Source: Mucilaginibacter sp. OK098
Lineage (GTDB): Bacteria; Bacteroidota; Bacteroidia; Sphingobacteriales; Sphingobacteriaceae
DNA length: 64,000 nt
Direction of reading: 5' to 3'
Assembly (NCBI RefSeq): GCF_900142915.1
Contig: NZ_FRCM01000003.1
Span: forward strand, 496,504-560,503
Positions 1-9,367 of this stretch are shown here, piece after piece; positions within the stretch are counted from its first letter, which is position 1, and each line of letters begins with the position of its first letter. The notes under the pieces were generated by a model. The model was not told where the DNA came from, made no database searches, and worked only from the letters and a program-made list of their open reading frames with translations. A program made the translations under genes and the position numbers.

Positions 1-1226
1 TGCAAAGGATCTTAGGGCTGAGGATGCAGGAACGGCTAATGGATTATGTGGGTAATGCCCCGCAAATAAATGAGGAGCTACGGCCTGTTGTGTTTGTAAC
101 CCATATGGAGCACCACAGCAACCAGGTTACCTGGCTGGAAACTATTGCAACCGTTGAAATAATCAGGGCTGATGAAAACGGAAATGTTGATTTAGCACAC
201 TTCAGGAGCTTATTAGAGCAATTTAAGCACCGGAAGAATAAAATAGCTGCAGTTACCGGATGTTCTAACGTAACAGGGGTCCAAACCCCGTATCATGAAA
301 TTGCAAAAATGATCCATGAATATGGCGGGTTATGTTTTGTTGACTTTGCCTGTTCTGCTCCCTACGTTAATATGGACATGCATCCCAAAGAAAAAGGTGC
401 CCATTTAGATGCTATTTATTTTTCGCCCCATAAATTTCTTGGTGGCCCGGGTACATCGGGTGTGCTGATCTTTAATAAAAAGGTTTATAACAATACAATA
501 CCTGATCAGCCGGGAGGAGGCACTATAGTGTACAGCAACCCATGGAAGGTTCATGAGTATATCGCAAATATTGAATTGCGGGAAGATGGCGGCACTCCGC
601 CTTTGTTGCAGGGGATAAAAGCGGCAATGTGTATCCGGTTAAAGGAAGAGATGGGTGTTAAAAATATAATGCTGCGGGAAAAAGAAATATTGCAGATCAT
701 CTTTGACAGGTTCTCGAAAATGAAAAATATTGAAATACTGGAGGGAAATATAAAAAAGCGGCTCGGCATTGTTTCATTCATTGTAAATGGAGCACATTAT
801 AATTTGATAGTTAAAATACTGAATGATCGGTTTGGTATTCAAACAAGAGGGGGATGCTCTTGTGCCGGGACGTATGGGCACATGCTGCTGCAGGTTGACG
901 AGACTAAATCTTATGAAATATTGAATGCTATCCGTTCCGGCGACCTGTTGTGCAAACCGGGGTGGATCAGGCTATCTGTCCATCCAACCATGACCAATAC
1001 CGAAATTGATTTTATTATGGATGCGATTGAATTGACCGCATCTCATTTTCAAGAGTGGATGAAAGATTATACCTATGATCCCGGATCAAACGAATATTTA
1101 TTTAACGGGATGGCAAGGGAACAGGACAAAGTAGCCGATTGGTTTAATGCTTCCCTGTGGAATGACCCTGCTGCTTTAATCTTCAGCGATGATGCTCTGC
1201 CTGGTTTTGCAACAATACGATCATGA
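1..1226 (+). CDS. Aminotransferase class V / cysteine-desulfurase-like PLP enzyme, 5' end missing
   Basis: This is a fold-type I PLP enzyme of the class V aminotransferase (NifS/SufS-like) superfamily. The reading frame is open from base 3 with no stop before the first ATG at 24, so the true start lies outside the window. Counting from that ATG, the SufS-like segment THMEHHSNQVTW is at residues 27-38 and the PLP-binding lysine is Lys137 in SPHKFLGGPGTSG. Near residue 280 the motif RGGCSCAGTYGH places cysteines where cysteine desulfurases carry the catalytic Cys loop. Family members of this type are usually about 470-500 residues, so roughly 70-100 residues are probably missing at the left edge. 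No Suf or Isc genes are visible nearby, so the substrate is unknown and a true desulfurase role is only one possibility. Confidence 0.85.
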   Translation, partial: QRILGLRMQERLMDYVGNAPQINEELRPVVFVTHMEHHSNQVTWLETIATVEIIRADENGNVDLAHFRSLLEQFKHRKNKIAAVTGCSNVTGVQTPYHEIAKMIHEYGGLCFVDFACSAPYVNMDMHPKEKGAHLDAIYFSPHKFLGGPGTSGVLIFNKKVYNNTIPDQPGGGTIVYSNPWKVHEYIANIELREDGGTPPLLQGIKAAMCIRLKEEMGVKNIMLREKEILQIIFDRFSKMKNIEILEGNIKKRLGIVSFIVNGAHYNLIVKILNDRFGIQTRGGCSCAGTYGHMLLQVDETKSYEILNAIRSGDLLCKPGWIRLSVHPTMTNTEIDFIMDAIELTASHFQEWMKDYTYDPGSNEYLFNGMAREQDKVADWFNASLWNDPAALIFSDDALPGFATIRS

Positions 1227-1251
1227 TGAAATTATAAACGGAGGATTTAAA

Positions 1252-1401
1252 ATGACAAACAATACTGCCGAAAAACCACAGGTGCGTTATGCAAGACTGG
1301 CCGGCTTTGCGCTGCTACTTTGGTTTCAGCAATTGGTATTTCAACGCTTTTTAAGTTTTAACCTGCTTTTTATATTCAGAGGGGGTTTTGCCCGTAATTG
1401 A
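1252..1401 (+). pseudogene. Remnant of a small membrane-protein gene (possibly DUF4386-like N-terminus)
   Basis: A good ribosome-binding site (ggagg, 1241-1245) precedes an ATG at 1252 that encodes about 49 residues starting MTNNTAEKPQVRYARLAGFA. The motif RYARLAGFALLL looks like the start of the first membrane helix of DUF4386-type proteins. The frame then degenerates and runs into the 3' end of the convergent AraC gene, overlapping it by about 50 bp. A neighbouring frame briefly restores a hydrophobic run (LVSAIGIS), which hints at a frameshift. I read it as the 5' stub of a gene whose remainder was deleted. A genuine small membrane peptide is possible. Confidence 0.35.
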
Positions 1402-2217
1402 TCTGAAAAACTTATTAAAATTGGTAAAATTATTATACCCGCATTGATAACATACATCAGCAATAGTGTTCTCTGCATTCTGTAACAATTTACAGGCGTG
1501 CCCTATGCGTAATTCATTAATAAAGCGGGTGAGTGATTTTTGTGTGCTCGTTTTAAAAAATCTGCAAAATGAGTTAGTAGTCATATTACAAAGATCAGCA
1601 ACTTCTTTAAGCTCAATATCACGATGAAAATTCTGCATTAAAAATTGATAAACTTCATTAATTCTCTTTGTATTCTTTTCATCACATAAATTCTTAAAGG
1701 AAATACTTGCCAGGTAATTATATTCCTGGGAAACTGCTAGAATTTCAATGGCTTGCAGAAAATGGATTATTTTTTTAAACCCTTCTTTTTCGGATATCCG
1801 TGAAAGGATCTTTGTTACTTTTTTATTTGTTTCACCATAAAACCTTAGTCCTCTTGCCGACCGTTTAATAAGCTCTTCAGTTGGGTTTAAAATATTCTGC
1901 TCATCAGTTAGGTTCAAAAAAAAATCCGGGGGGAAATATATAACAGTCGACTTAACCTTATTTCCACTTATTTCGTGTTGAAATATTTCATCATTTAGCC
2001 ATATATGAGGAAGATCGGGCCCCATTAACACCAGGTCACCTTCCTCAAAGTTGTCAATATGATCGCCAACAATGCGCTTGCCATAGCTTTTTTCTATCCA
2101 TACCAATTCGCAAAGATGATGGAAATGGAAAGGGGAAGTAAGATTGGAAGTTTCGAGTTTTTTTATCCGGATGGTTTTAGTGCCGGATAAGTTTATATCA
2201 ATTAATTGCGGTTTCAT
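1351..2217 (-). CDS. AraC family transcriptional regulator
   Basis: An AraC/XylS-type regulator with an N-terminal cupin-like sensor domain and a C-terminal double helix-turn-helix domain. The N-terminal half has the cupin pattern FHFHHLCELVWI and the GDLVLMGPDLPH turn. The last 100 residues contain two HTH units (LKEVADLCNMTTNSFCRFFK and IADVCYQCGYNNFTNFNKFF) and end with the family signature TGKTPSEYK. The open frame extends to 2256, but the ATG at 2217 is preceded by a good ggaagg site and gives 288 residues, so I chose it. It is divergent from the sugar-oxidation operon at 2473, which makes it the likely activator of that operon. The ligand is presumably a sugar or sugar acid (inference). 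Confidence 0.88.
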   Translation of the reverse strand: MKPQLIDINLSGTKTIRIKKLETSNLTSPFHFHHLCELVWIEKSYGKRIVGDHIDNFEEGDLVLMGPDLPHIWLNDEIFQHEISGNKVKSTVIYFPPDFFLNLTDEQNILNPTEELIKRSARGLRFYGETNKKVTKILSRISEKEGFKKIIHFLQAIEILAVSQEYNYLASISFKNLCDEKNTKRINEVYQFLMQNFHRDIELKEVADLCNMTTNSFCRFFKTSTQKSLTRFINELRIGHACKLLQNAENTIADVCYQCGYNNFTNFNKFFRSITGKTPSEYKKQVKT

Positions 2218-2472
2218 GTAACATCCTTCCCAGTTATTATTATTAATAGCATGCACCCTTTATCAATGTGCAAGTCAATCAACCAAACTATAGTTTTTGT
2301 TTAAAACGAATTTATCCATATTTTTTCATCAATCAGGCATATAGGGTAAAATAGTTTAACAATCTGCTAACCTAATTTTAGAAGATGGTTTATAAATGAT
2401 CTACATTTATCCTGATTAATTTATCTGCAATAAGTATAAATAAATCAAGTCCCAAACAAGAGATAAACAGTT
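2218..2472. promoter_or_regulatory. Divergent control region of the AraC gene and the sugar operon
   Basis: This AT-rich intergenic stretch must hold both divergent promoters. The one clean symmetric element I see is a perfect 12-bp palindrome, aaactatagttt, at 2285-2296. The heptamer atagttt recurs at about 2350. I could not find a full TTG / TAnnTTTG promoter pair for either gene, which would fit an activator-dependent promoter but does not prove one. Confidence 0.35.
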
Positions 2473-3186
2473 ATGGAAGTAAATAATAAGGAAAAAGCAC
2501 AATGGCTTTGGGATAGCGATGAAGAACTCTTTCATCTAGTTCGCAAAGAGCTTTATACTGCGGTGGTAGGAGATATTATGGATAAATTAGGGTTTTTGAA
2601 CCAATTTTTACCACCACAAATAATGCCGCTAAGTGAAAGTTCTTTTATAATAGGCAGGGCAATGCCGGTATTGGAAGCTGATGTGGTTTCTGAAACAAGT
2701 CAGCATAACGTTATTTTAAATAAACCTTTTGGTTTGATGCTCGAAGCCCTTGACGACCTTAAAAAGAACGAAGTGTATATCTGTACAGGTGCATCACCCA
2801 GCTATGCGCTTTGGGGGGAGCTGATGAGTGTAAGAGCTAAAAAATTGGGGGCCGCAGGCGCTGTAGTCGATGGTTATTCAAGAGATACTAATGGGATCCG
2901 CAATATTAATTTTCCGGTATTCTCCCATGGCCGGTATGCTCGGGATCAGGCTCCACGTGGTAAAGTAATAGATTTCCGAGTACCTATTGAGATAAAAGGA
3001 GTGCACATTAAACCCGGTGACATTGTATTGGGGGATATAGATGGCGTATGCATTGTTCCAAAGGAAGTGGAAGAAAAAGTATTCAATTTGGCTATTGAAA
3101 AAGCAAGAGGAGAAAAAATGGTACAGCAGAAAATTGAAGAAGGTATGAGTGCAAAAGAAGCCTTTGAAAAATATGGTATCCTGTAA
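2473..3186 (+). CDS. RraA family protein, candidate 2-keto acid aldolase/decarboxylase
   Basis: A 237-residue member of the RraA / HMG aldolase family, which folds as a ring-forming alpha/beta/beta barrel. Visible signatures are WGELMSVRAKKLGAAGAVVD (residues 114-133), followed by DGYSRD with Arg137-Asp138. In HMG aldolases this Arg-Asp pair binds substrate and metal. The later GDIVLGDIDGVCIVP segment is also typical. It is longer than the roughly 160-residue RNase E inhibitor RraA, so it belongs to the metabolic subgroup. As first gene of an operon with a dehydrogenase, lactonase and dehydratase, it may cleave the final 2-keto-3-deoxy acid to pyruvate plus an aldehyde. That role is inferred from context. 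Confidence 0.85.
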   Translation: MEVNNKEKAQWLWDSDEELFHLVRKELYTAVVGDIMDKLGFLNQFLPPQIMPLSESSFIIGRAMPVLEADVVSETSQHNVILNKPFGLMLEALDDLKKNEVYICTGASPSYALWGELMSVRAKKLGAAGAVVDGYSRDTNGIRNINFPVFSHGRYARDQAPRGKVIDFRVPIEIKGVHIKPGDIVLGDIDGVCIVPKEVEEKVFNLAIEKARGEKMVQQKIEEGMSAKEAFEKYGIL

Positions 3187-3233
3187 TAATAGTTTATACG
3201 CTAAAAAATTATCATTTATTAAATACAATCAGA

Positions 3234-6158
3234 ATGGTTAAAACCAGGTTTCTTACTAAATTTTATTTGCCTTTTTTACTTTTTTGCTGTCCCGTTTACT
3301 CTTTTGGGCAAAACATAATTAACGGCTTTGAAATCCCGAGGATTTCACCTTTACCGGCAGCTGTTGCAGGGACACAACAGGCACAAATTTCGTTAAGTGG
3401 TAAATGGGATTTCCAAATTGAAGGCCAAAATGTAAAACATACCATTAATGTGCCGGGCGAGTGGGAAATGCAGGGATTTACAGTTAACGAAGGAGAAACG
3501 GCGGTATATAGCCAACGACTTGAGATTCCTGCAGATTGGAAAGGTAAGCGAGTAAAAATACGTTTTGACGGTGTAAGCTCGCATGCAGCCATAAAACTTA
3601 ACGGTGTTAAAGTAGTAGAACACGAAGGCAGCTTTGTGCCCTTTGAAGCCGATATTACCAACGCGCTTAAACCTAACAGCAATATATTGCAGGTAGATGT
3701 GCAGGCATTAACCATTAGCGACAGGCTGGCCTGTACATCTCAATATGCTGTACATACCGTTGGCGGTTTGTTGCGTAAAGTTGTTCTTTTTGCAGTGCCG
3801 CAAACAAACATCGCATCAAACGTTGCAACAACAACATTTGATCCGCAGTTTAAAAATGCCATTCTAAAAATACAGTCAGATCTTGCTAATGAATCTGCAT
3901 CCCCGGCATTGGCTCAGCTTCAATATGTTTTAACTGATGCAGCAGGTAAAGTGATCTTTCAAAAACTGTCGGCTATTGAAAAAGATTTAGTTCCCAATGG
4001 TATTGCAAACACACAAACAACTGTCAGTGTAAAACAGCCGCAGCTATGGAACCCTGAACATCCTTATCTCTATCATTTAAAAAGCACGCTGCTGGTAAAC
4101 GGAAAAATGGTGCAAACTATAACTCAAAATCTGGGTTTCCGGCAAATTGAGATCAGGGGTAATCAGCTGCTTGTTAATGGGAGAGCAATAAAGATGCATG
4201 GCGTAAACCGGCACTCTGTGTACCCGCTTACTGGCAGGAGTATTAGCCCGGAGTTAGACCGGAAAGATGCAGAATTGTTCCGCAATGCAAATTGTAATTA
4301 TATCCGCACTTCTCATTATCCGCCATCCGAAGAATTCCTGAACGCTGCAGATGAATTGGGATTATTTGTTGAAAGTGAAGCTTCATTATGCTGGATAGCG
4401 CATGGTGCGGCGCCTGTTTGGAAGAAATGGGATTATAAGGATGAAAGGTTTTTACCCTACATGGTAAAAGCCGACGTTGAAAATGTATTGGCGGGCCGTA
4501 ACCATCCATCTGTCATTATCTGGTCTTTAGGAAATGAATCCATGTGGAGCCCGTTATGGGAAAAAGTGCTGTCTGTTGTTAAGAAGCTTGATCCTTCACG
4601 CCCCACTACTTTTCATGATCAGTGCTGGGGCGGCTATAATAATGCGCATAGCAAGGCAGATATCGCAGTATATCATTATCCGGGCATTAATGGGCCGGCG
4701 GCATCTGATACCATGAAACGCCCTGTTCTTTTTGGAGAATACGCGCACATTTCCTGCTATAACCGGCGGGAATTGTTAACAGACCCGGGCATACGCAGCA
4801 GCTATGGTAAACCACTTGAAACAATGTACGATTCCATTTACGATCATAAAGGATGCCTTGGGGGAGCAATATGGAGCGGTATTGATGATACGTTCGATAT
4901 GCCTGACGGACGTATTATTGGTTACGGCCCATGGGGGCCTATTGATGGCTGGCGCAGACCGAAACCCGAGTATTTTGGCATGAAAAAAGCCTATTCCCCG
5001 ATAAAAGTAAAACACATTGCCTGGCCGGCAACAGGTAAAAAATATATTGAATTAAGTGTAGAGAACCGTTACGATTTTACCTCATTAAAAGAAGCGAATA
5101 TTACTGCCATTGTAAATGGGGTTTCGCAAACGGTTAAGGCCGATATTGCTCCGCGTAGATCCGGTATTATAAAAATACCGGCCGATGATGCAAAAACGCT
5201 GCAACTCATATTTAAAGATCCAAGGGGCTTTATTGTTGATGAAGAAAAATATGAAACCGATGCTAACTCAGTTGATACGAATGGTCAAAATACAGCGGTT
5301 TCATATGCAGAAAATGAAGCAGCTTATTTTGTAAAACAAGGGAACGTACGATACAGCATCAGCAAGATGACAGGAATTATTACCTCTGTAAGAAAAGGCG
5401 ATACTGAAATTATGAAGCAGGGACCGGTATTCGGCATAGTACCTATGAATGAAGAAGATGGTGGTAAACCTAATGTGGGGGGAGAAACTTATCAGAACAA
5501 TATATATCCTGTTAAAAATTACCCTTTATACACGCTATTTGCCAGCAATCTTGTCGCACAAAAAATCAACGATGGGCTCAGGTTTTCTATGGATCTTTCC
5601 TATATTGACTGTAAAGGGAAACAAACCTATTTGTTTACAAACGATGGCAAACTAATAACTGAATACGAAGTTCAATACACAAAGGCCAATATATCCCCTT
5701 ATCAATACGGACTAATGCTGCAATTGCCAAAAAGCTTTGATCAACTTAGCTGGAAGCGAAAAGGTGAGTTTACCGAATATCCTGAAAACGATATTGCAAG
5801 AACCCGGGGAACGGCAACACTTAATGCGAAGCATGTAAATAACGTGGAAGAGTGGGGCGTTGTACCTAACGGCGATTGGAAAGATGATGCCAATGACTTA
5901 GGCAGCAACGATTTTCGTTCAACTAAACGCTATATCCATCAAGCATCATTGCAGGATAAAAACGGGAATAGTGTTACTATACTTTCTGATGCTACGCAGG
6001 CATCCCGCAGCTGGTTGCAGGATGAGCGCATTAACTGGCTGATTGCAGATTATTGCAACAACGGTTCGGAACCATTTTATGGTTCCCCGCACTCGGACGG
6101 GCGAATTAAAATAAAAGATAATACTTTAAAAGGTAAATTAGTGCTAGTAGTACGATAA
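3234..6158 (+). CDS. Secreted glycoside hydrolase family 2 enzyme (beta-galactosidase-like)
   Basis: A 974-residue exported GH2 enzyme. The signal peptide covers about residues 1-25 (hydrophobic core YLPFLLFCCPVYSFG). It is followed by the jelly-roll sugar-binding domain (about 45-190), an Ig-like domain (about 190-300), and a TIM barrel (about 305-590) with GVNRHSVYPLTGR near its start. The acid/base is Glu435 in IWSLGNES and the nucleophile is Glu502 in VLFGEYAH. The C-terminal 280 residues resemble the beta-galactosidase small-chain domain (ENEAAYFVKQGNVRYSISK). It lies 47 bp after the RraA gene and 10 bp before the dehydratase, so it probably frees the sugar that the other operon genes oxidise. 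Whether the sugar is galactose, fucose, glucuronate or another cannot be told from sequence. Confidence 0.92.
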   Translation: MVKTRFLTKFYLPFLLFCCPVYSFGQNIINGFEIPRISPLPAAVAGTQQAQISLSGKWDFQIEGQNVKHTINVPGEWEMQGFTVNEGETAVYSQRLEIPADWKGKRVKIRFDGVSSHAAIKLNGVKVVEHEGSFVPFEADITNALKPNSNILQVDVQALTISDRLACTSQYAVHTVGGLLRKVVLFAVPQTNIASNVATTTFDPQFKNAILKIQSDLANESASPALAQLQYVLTDAAGKVIFQKLSAIEKDLVPNGIANTQTTVSVKQPQLWNPEHPYLYHLKSTLLVNGKMVQTITQNLGFRQIEIRGNQLLVNGRAIKMHGVNRHSVYPLTGRSISPELDRKDAELFRNANCNYIRTSHYPPSEEFLNAADELGLFVESEASLCWIAHGAAPVWKKWDYKDERFLPYMVKADVENVLAGRNHPSVIIWSLGNESMWSPLWEKVLSVVKKLDPSRPTTFHDQCWGGYNNAHSKADIAVYHYPGINGPAASDTMKRPVLFGEYAHISCYNRRELLTDPGIRSSYGKPLETMYDSIYDHKGCLGGAIWSGIDDTFDMPDGRIIGYGPWGPIDGWRRPKPEYFGMKKAYSPIKVKHIAWPATGKKYIELSVENRYDFTSLKEANITAIVNGVSQTVKADIAPRRSGIIKIPADDAKTLQLIFKDPRGFIVDEEKYETDANSVDTNGQNTAVSYAENEAAYFVKQGNVRYSISKMTGIITSVRKGDTEIMKQGPVFGIVPMNEEDGGKPNVGGETYQNNIYPVKNYPLYTLFASNLVAQKINDGLRFSMDLSYIDCKGKQTYLFTNDGKLITEYEVQYTKANISPYQYGLMLQLPKSFDQLSWKRKGEFTEYPENDIARTRGTATLNAKHVNNVEEWGVVPNGDWKDDANDLGSNDFRSTKRYIHQASLQDKNGNSVTILSDATQASRSWLQDERINWLIADYCNNGSEPFYGSPHSDGRIKIKDNTLKGKLVLVVR

Positions 6159-6168
6159 GTTGGAAAAC

Positions 6169-7335
6169 ATGAAAATTACGGATGTAAAAGTATGGTTGGT
6201 TGAAGGCGTTAAGTATAACTGGACACTATTAAAAATATATACTGATACCGGGCATACAGGGGTTGGTGAAGCTACCAACTGGCCCGGCAGCCCCATAGTT
6301 TATAATGCTGCAAAACATGTTGGTGAACGCATTATCGGGCTTGACCCCATGAAAACGGACTTTATCTGGACAAAACTCTATCGCGATCTTAACTGGATAG
6401 GGCCTTTTGGAGCCAGTATGTGTGCCATCAGCGGCATTGATATGGCATTACTTGATCTGAAGGGAAAAGTACTGGGCACGCCTTGTTATGAATTGCTGGG
6501 AGGTGCATTCCGAAAAGACATTCTGTTGTATGCCAACTATTGGTTCACAGGTGGCGGCCATAACGCAGATGATTATGCTGCACAGGCAAAAAAAGTAAAA
6601 GAAGCAGGTTTTACAGGGTTAAAGTTTGATCCTTTCGCTCATACTAATTATCTGTATGGTGATGATCTTTCAAGTAATCTTAGCCTTACCGCAGGGCAGC
6701 AGGATCTAGCCTTTAATGTAAGTAAAGCTGTCCGGGATGCGGTTGGCCCCGATTTTGATATTATGATTGAAACCCATGCCATGCTTAATTATCGGGTAGC
6801 AGTAAAAATGGCTCAGCGTTTATCAGCGTTAGATATCACTTGGTATGAAGAACCGGCGGGCCCTGAAAGTGCAGATACCTTGCGGGCCATGCGCGAACGA
6901 ATCCCTTCCAATGTATCTATTTGCGTTGGCGAGCGTCATTATACCAGGTATGGTATTCGCCCGGTATTGGAAAAAAACATTTGCGATATCATGATGCCTG
7001 ATATTACCCGTTGCGGCGGCCCTTCTGAAATGAAACGAATGGCCACCATGATGGAAGCGTATAATGTTTTACTGGCGCCGCATAATCCAAACGGCCCATT
7101 GTCGACCTTGGCATCTGCTCATGTATGCGCATCGGTACCAAATTTCTTCCGGCAGGAATTTATGTTTAATGATGTACCATGGAGAGATACTGTTATTACC
7201 CACCCTATTAAAGATATGGTCAACAATGGTCACCTGCAACTAAGTGATCGCCCTGGTTTAGGTGTTGATCTGGTGGAAGAAGAAATGGAAAAGCATCCGG
7301 GGATCTTAATTCCACGGCCTGGCTTTTATGTATAA
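6169..7335 (+). CDS. Enolase-superfamily sugar acid dehydratase (mandelate racemase/galactonate dehydratase type)
   Basis: A 388-residue enolase-superfamily enzyme expected to dehydrate an aldonate to a 2-keto-3-deoxy acid. I chose the ATG at 6169, with ggaaa just upstream, over a TTG at 6160. In this numbering the barrel shows LKFD with Lys152, and metal ligands in IETHA (Glu201), WYEEP (Glu227) and VGERHY (Glu255). A likely catalytic His305 lies in APHNPNGPL, as in D-galactonate dehydratases. The first ligand is in an Glu-Thr-His motif, where many dehydratases have an Asp-x-His, so the exact substrate class is uncertain. The gene sits 10 bp after the GH2 stop and 14 bp before the SDR start, consistent with one transcript. 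Confidence 0.88.
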   Translation: MKITDVKVWLVEGVKYNWTLLKIYTDTGHTGVGEATNWPGSPIVYNAAKHVGERIIGLDPMKTDFIWTKLYRDLNWIGPFGASMCAISGIDMALLDLKGKVLGTPCYELLGGAFRKDILLYANYWFTGGGHNADDYAAQAKKVKEAGFTGLKFDPFAHTNYLYGDDLSSNLSLTAGQQDLAFNVSKAVRDAVGPDFDIMIETHAMLNYRVAVKMAQRLSALDITWYEEPAGPESADTLRAMRERIPSNVSICVGERHYTRYGIRPVLEKNICDIMMPDITRCGGPSEMKRMATMMEAYNVLLAPHNPNGPLSTLASAHVCASVPNFFRQEFMFNDVPWRDTVITHPIKDMVNNGHLQLSDRPGLGVDLVEEEMEKHPGILIPRPGFYV

Positions 7336-7349
7336 TAAAAAGATATAGT

Positions 7350-8123
7350 ATGTTTCAGATTGATCTTACAGGAAAAACAGTATTGATAACCGGTGTTTCA
7401 TCAGGTATCGGAGCCGATATTGCAAAAATGTTTGCAAAAGCCGGCGCAAATGTTTCTGGTTGTGATTTATCTGAAGAGAGTGCCGGATTTATAGATAGTA
7501 TTGAACAAAATGGCGCCAGTGCATTATATACCAAATGCGATGTTACTAAAGCAACAGAGTTAAAACACTTTATAGATAATAGCGCAGTAAAATTTGGCAG
7601 CATTGATATCCTGGTATCAAATGCCGGCCAGAATTTCTTCCAGGGAGCTGAAGAATGTGATGAAGACCATTGGGCCCAAAATATTGATCTGAATCTTGCT
7701 TCGCACTGGCAGCTTGCAAAATTATGCAAGCCATACCTGGAAAATAATAACGGCGTGATCATAATTATGACATCAAATCATGCTTATCAAACCATTCCCG
7801 GATGCTTTCCTTACAATGTGTCCAAAACGGCATTAACCGGATTGGTAAAAAGCCTTGCCATAGAATGGGGGCCAGCCATCCGGACGGTTGGCTTAGCTCC
7901 TGGTTTTATTGACACGCCGGGTAATCAGCAGTGGTTTGATTCAAAACCTGATCCCGCAAAAGAACGAAAAAAAACAATTGATCTTCATCCGGTCAAAAGG
8001 ATAGGAACTGCAGAAGAAGTAGGTGCGTGGTGTGTGTTTTTGGCAAGCGATTATGCAGCTTTTGCATCCGGAACCACCTATCTGTTAGACGGGGGGAGAA
8101 GTGCGCTGATGCAGGATAGTTGA
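7350..8123 (+). CDS. SDR family oxidoreductase, candidate sugar 1-dehydrogenase
   Basis: A 257-residue classical short-chain dehydrogenase. The Rossmann glycine motif TGVSSGIG is at residues 14-21, the NAG motif is at 91-93, and the catalytic Ser142-Tyr155-Lys159 set lies in MTSNHAYQTIPGCFPYNVSK. The C-terminal LASDYAAFASGTTYLLDGG is typical of the family. Between a dehydratase and a lactonase the best-fitting role is oxidation of an aldose to its lactone with NAD(P). The family alone does not fix substrate or cofactor. Confidence 0.88.
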   Translation: MFQIDLTGKTVLITGVSSGIGADIAKMFAKAGANVSGCDLSEESAGFIDSIEQNGASALYTKCDVTKATELKHFIDNSAVKFGSIDILVSNAGQNFFQGAEECDEDHWAQNIDLNLASHWQLAKLCKPYLENNNGVIIIMTSNHAYQTIPGCFPYNVSKTALTGLVKSLAIEWGPAIRTVGLAPGFIDTPGNQQWFDSKPDPAKERKKTIDLHPVKRIGTAEEVGAWCVFLASDYAAFASGTTYLLDGGRSALMQDS

Positions 8124-8157
8124 TTAATTTGGCTTTACAATTAATCACATACACTTT

Positions 8158-9051
8158 ATGAAAACCTGGAACGCAAAACTGCTTTATAAAACCGAACTAC
8201 TGTTAGGAGAGGCTCCTCACTGGCATCCGGAATGGAAAAAGTTTTTGTTTATAGATATTGAAGGCATGAAAGTTGGCTGTATTGACCCTGTTACTAAAAT
8301 AGTTGAAGAAAGGGTTTTTGATAAAAAGATTGGGACAGTTGTTCCATCTGCCGATGATAAGCTGATTATTGCATTTAAAGACACCATTGAAGAATTTGAC
8401 TTTTATACGGGAGAGTTAAAGGAGATGACAGGGATAGAAAAAGACAAGCCTGGCAACCGTTGCAATGAAGGTAAATGTGATTTTGCCGGCCGTTTATGGG
8501 TAGGAACCATGAATATGGAAGAAAAATTAAAACAGGGGGCCTTATATTGTTTTGATGGTTCTTTACAAAAGAAGTTAGATGGGATCAGTATCTCAAATGG
8601 GATTTGCTGGTCGAAGGATAATCGTACGATGTACTATATTGATTCATTTGATTATAATATTAAAGCTTATGATTTTGACCTAACAACAGGCAACATTTCC
8701 AACGAACGGGTTGTTGCGGAAGTAAGTGAAATTGGATATACCCCCGATGGGATGGCAATAGATGAGGAAGGTATGTTATGGGTGGCTATGTGGGGTGGTG
8801 GCTGCATTCACCGGTACGATCCGGCTAATGGCCGCCTGATCGGCAAAGTGGAAGTGCCGGCGCCTAATGTTACTGCATGTACATTCGGCGGAGAGGATAG
8901 TAAACAATTATTTATCACCACTGCCCGGACTGGGTTGAATGCAGATCAGTTGCAACAATATCCCTTGAGTGGTTCGTTGTTTTATGTAAACATAAATATA
9001 AAAGGAGCCGCAATGAACAGGTTTCGTTTAAAAGGAAATTCTTGCTCATGA
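8158..9051 (+). CDS. SMP-30/gluconolactonase family sugar lactonase
   Basis: A 297-residue six-bladed beta-propeller of the SMP-30/regucalcin family. The three expected metal ligands are present: Glu18 in LLLGEAPHW, Asn147 in ISISNGICW and Asp197 in YTPDGMAID. The substrate-contact segment GNRCNEGKCD is at residues 99-108. Such enzymes hydrolyse sugar lactones to aldonates. It is the last gene of the operon, 34 bp after the dehydrogenase, and completes a dehydrogenase-lactonase-dehydratase series. Confidence 0.9.
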   Translation: MKTWNAKLLYKTELLLGEAPHWHPEWKKFLFIDIEGMKVGCIDPVTKIVEERVFDKKIGTVVPSADDKLIIAFKDTIEEFDFYTGELKEMTGIEKDKPGNRCNEGKCDFAGRLWVGTMNMEEKLKQGALYCFDGSLQKKLDGISISNGICWSKDNRTMYYIDSFDYNIKAYDFDLTTGNISNERVVAEVSEIGYTPDGMAIDEEGMLWVAMWGGGCIHRYDPANGRLIGKVEVPAPNVTACTFGGEDSKQLFITTARTGLNADQLQQYPLSGSLFYVNINIKGAAMNRFRLKGNSCS

Positions 9052-9367
9052 TTTATAAAATTTTCCAGGCTCATCATTCGTAAGCGGTATAAGTTCGCCT
9101 ATTCGATATATACATTTTAGGCATCAAATAATCGCTTTAAATCCCTAATAAAAAATCCGGGTCACTTCCCATAAGGGTTACCAAACTGCTTTGCGAAAGA
9201 ATGGAGCTTTCTGTTCCTATTTATTGGTTTATCGATGCGTGATAATATCAATATAGACCGGCTTAAATTTTTATTATCAGACCATTTTAATACTTCCGAG
9301 TAAAATAAACTTTCACAACTCAAAAAAATAGTACATTCAGGCACAAATAATTTATAAACCTTATTGC
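9052..9367. other. Intergenic stretch without recognised content
   Basis: I see no convincing gene, hairpin terminator or consensus promoter here. A 60-codon minus-strand frame (9162-9344) has no family resemblance and no ribosome-binding site and is treated as noise. The region separates the sugar operon from a monocistronic outer-membrane protein gene. Confidence 0.5.

Noticed and set aside
9162..9344. 60-codon minus-strand open frame between the sugar operon and a barrel gene
   Set aside because: It has no motif, no ribosome-binding site and no conserved context.
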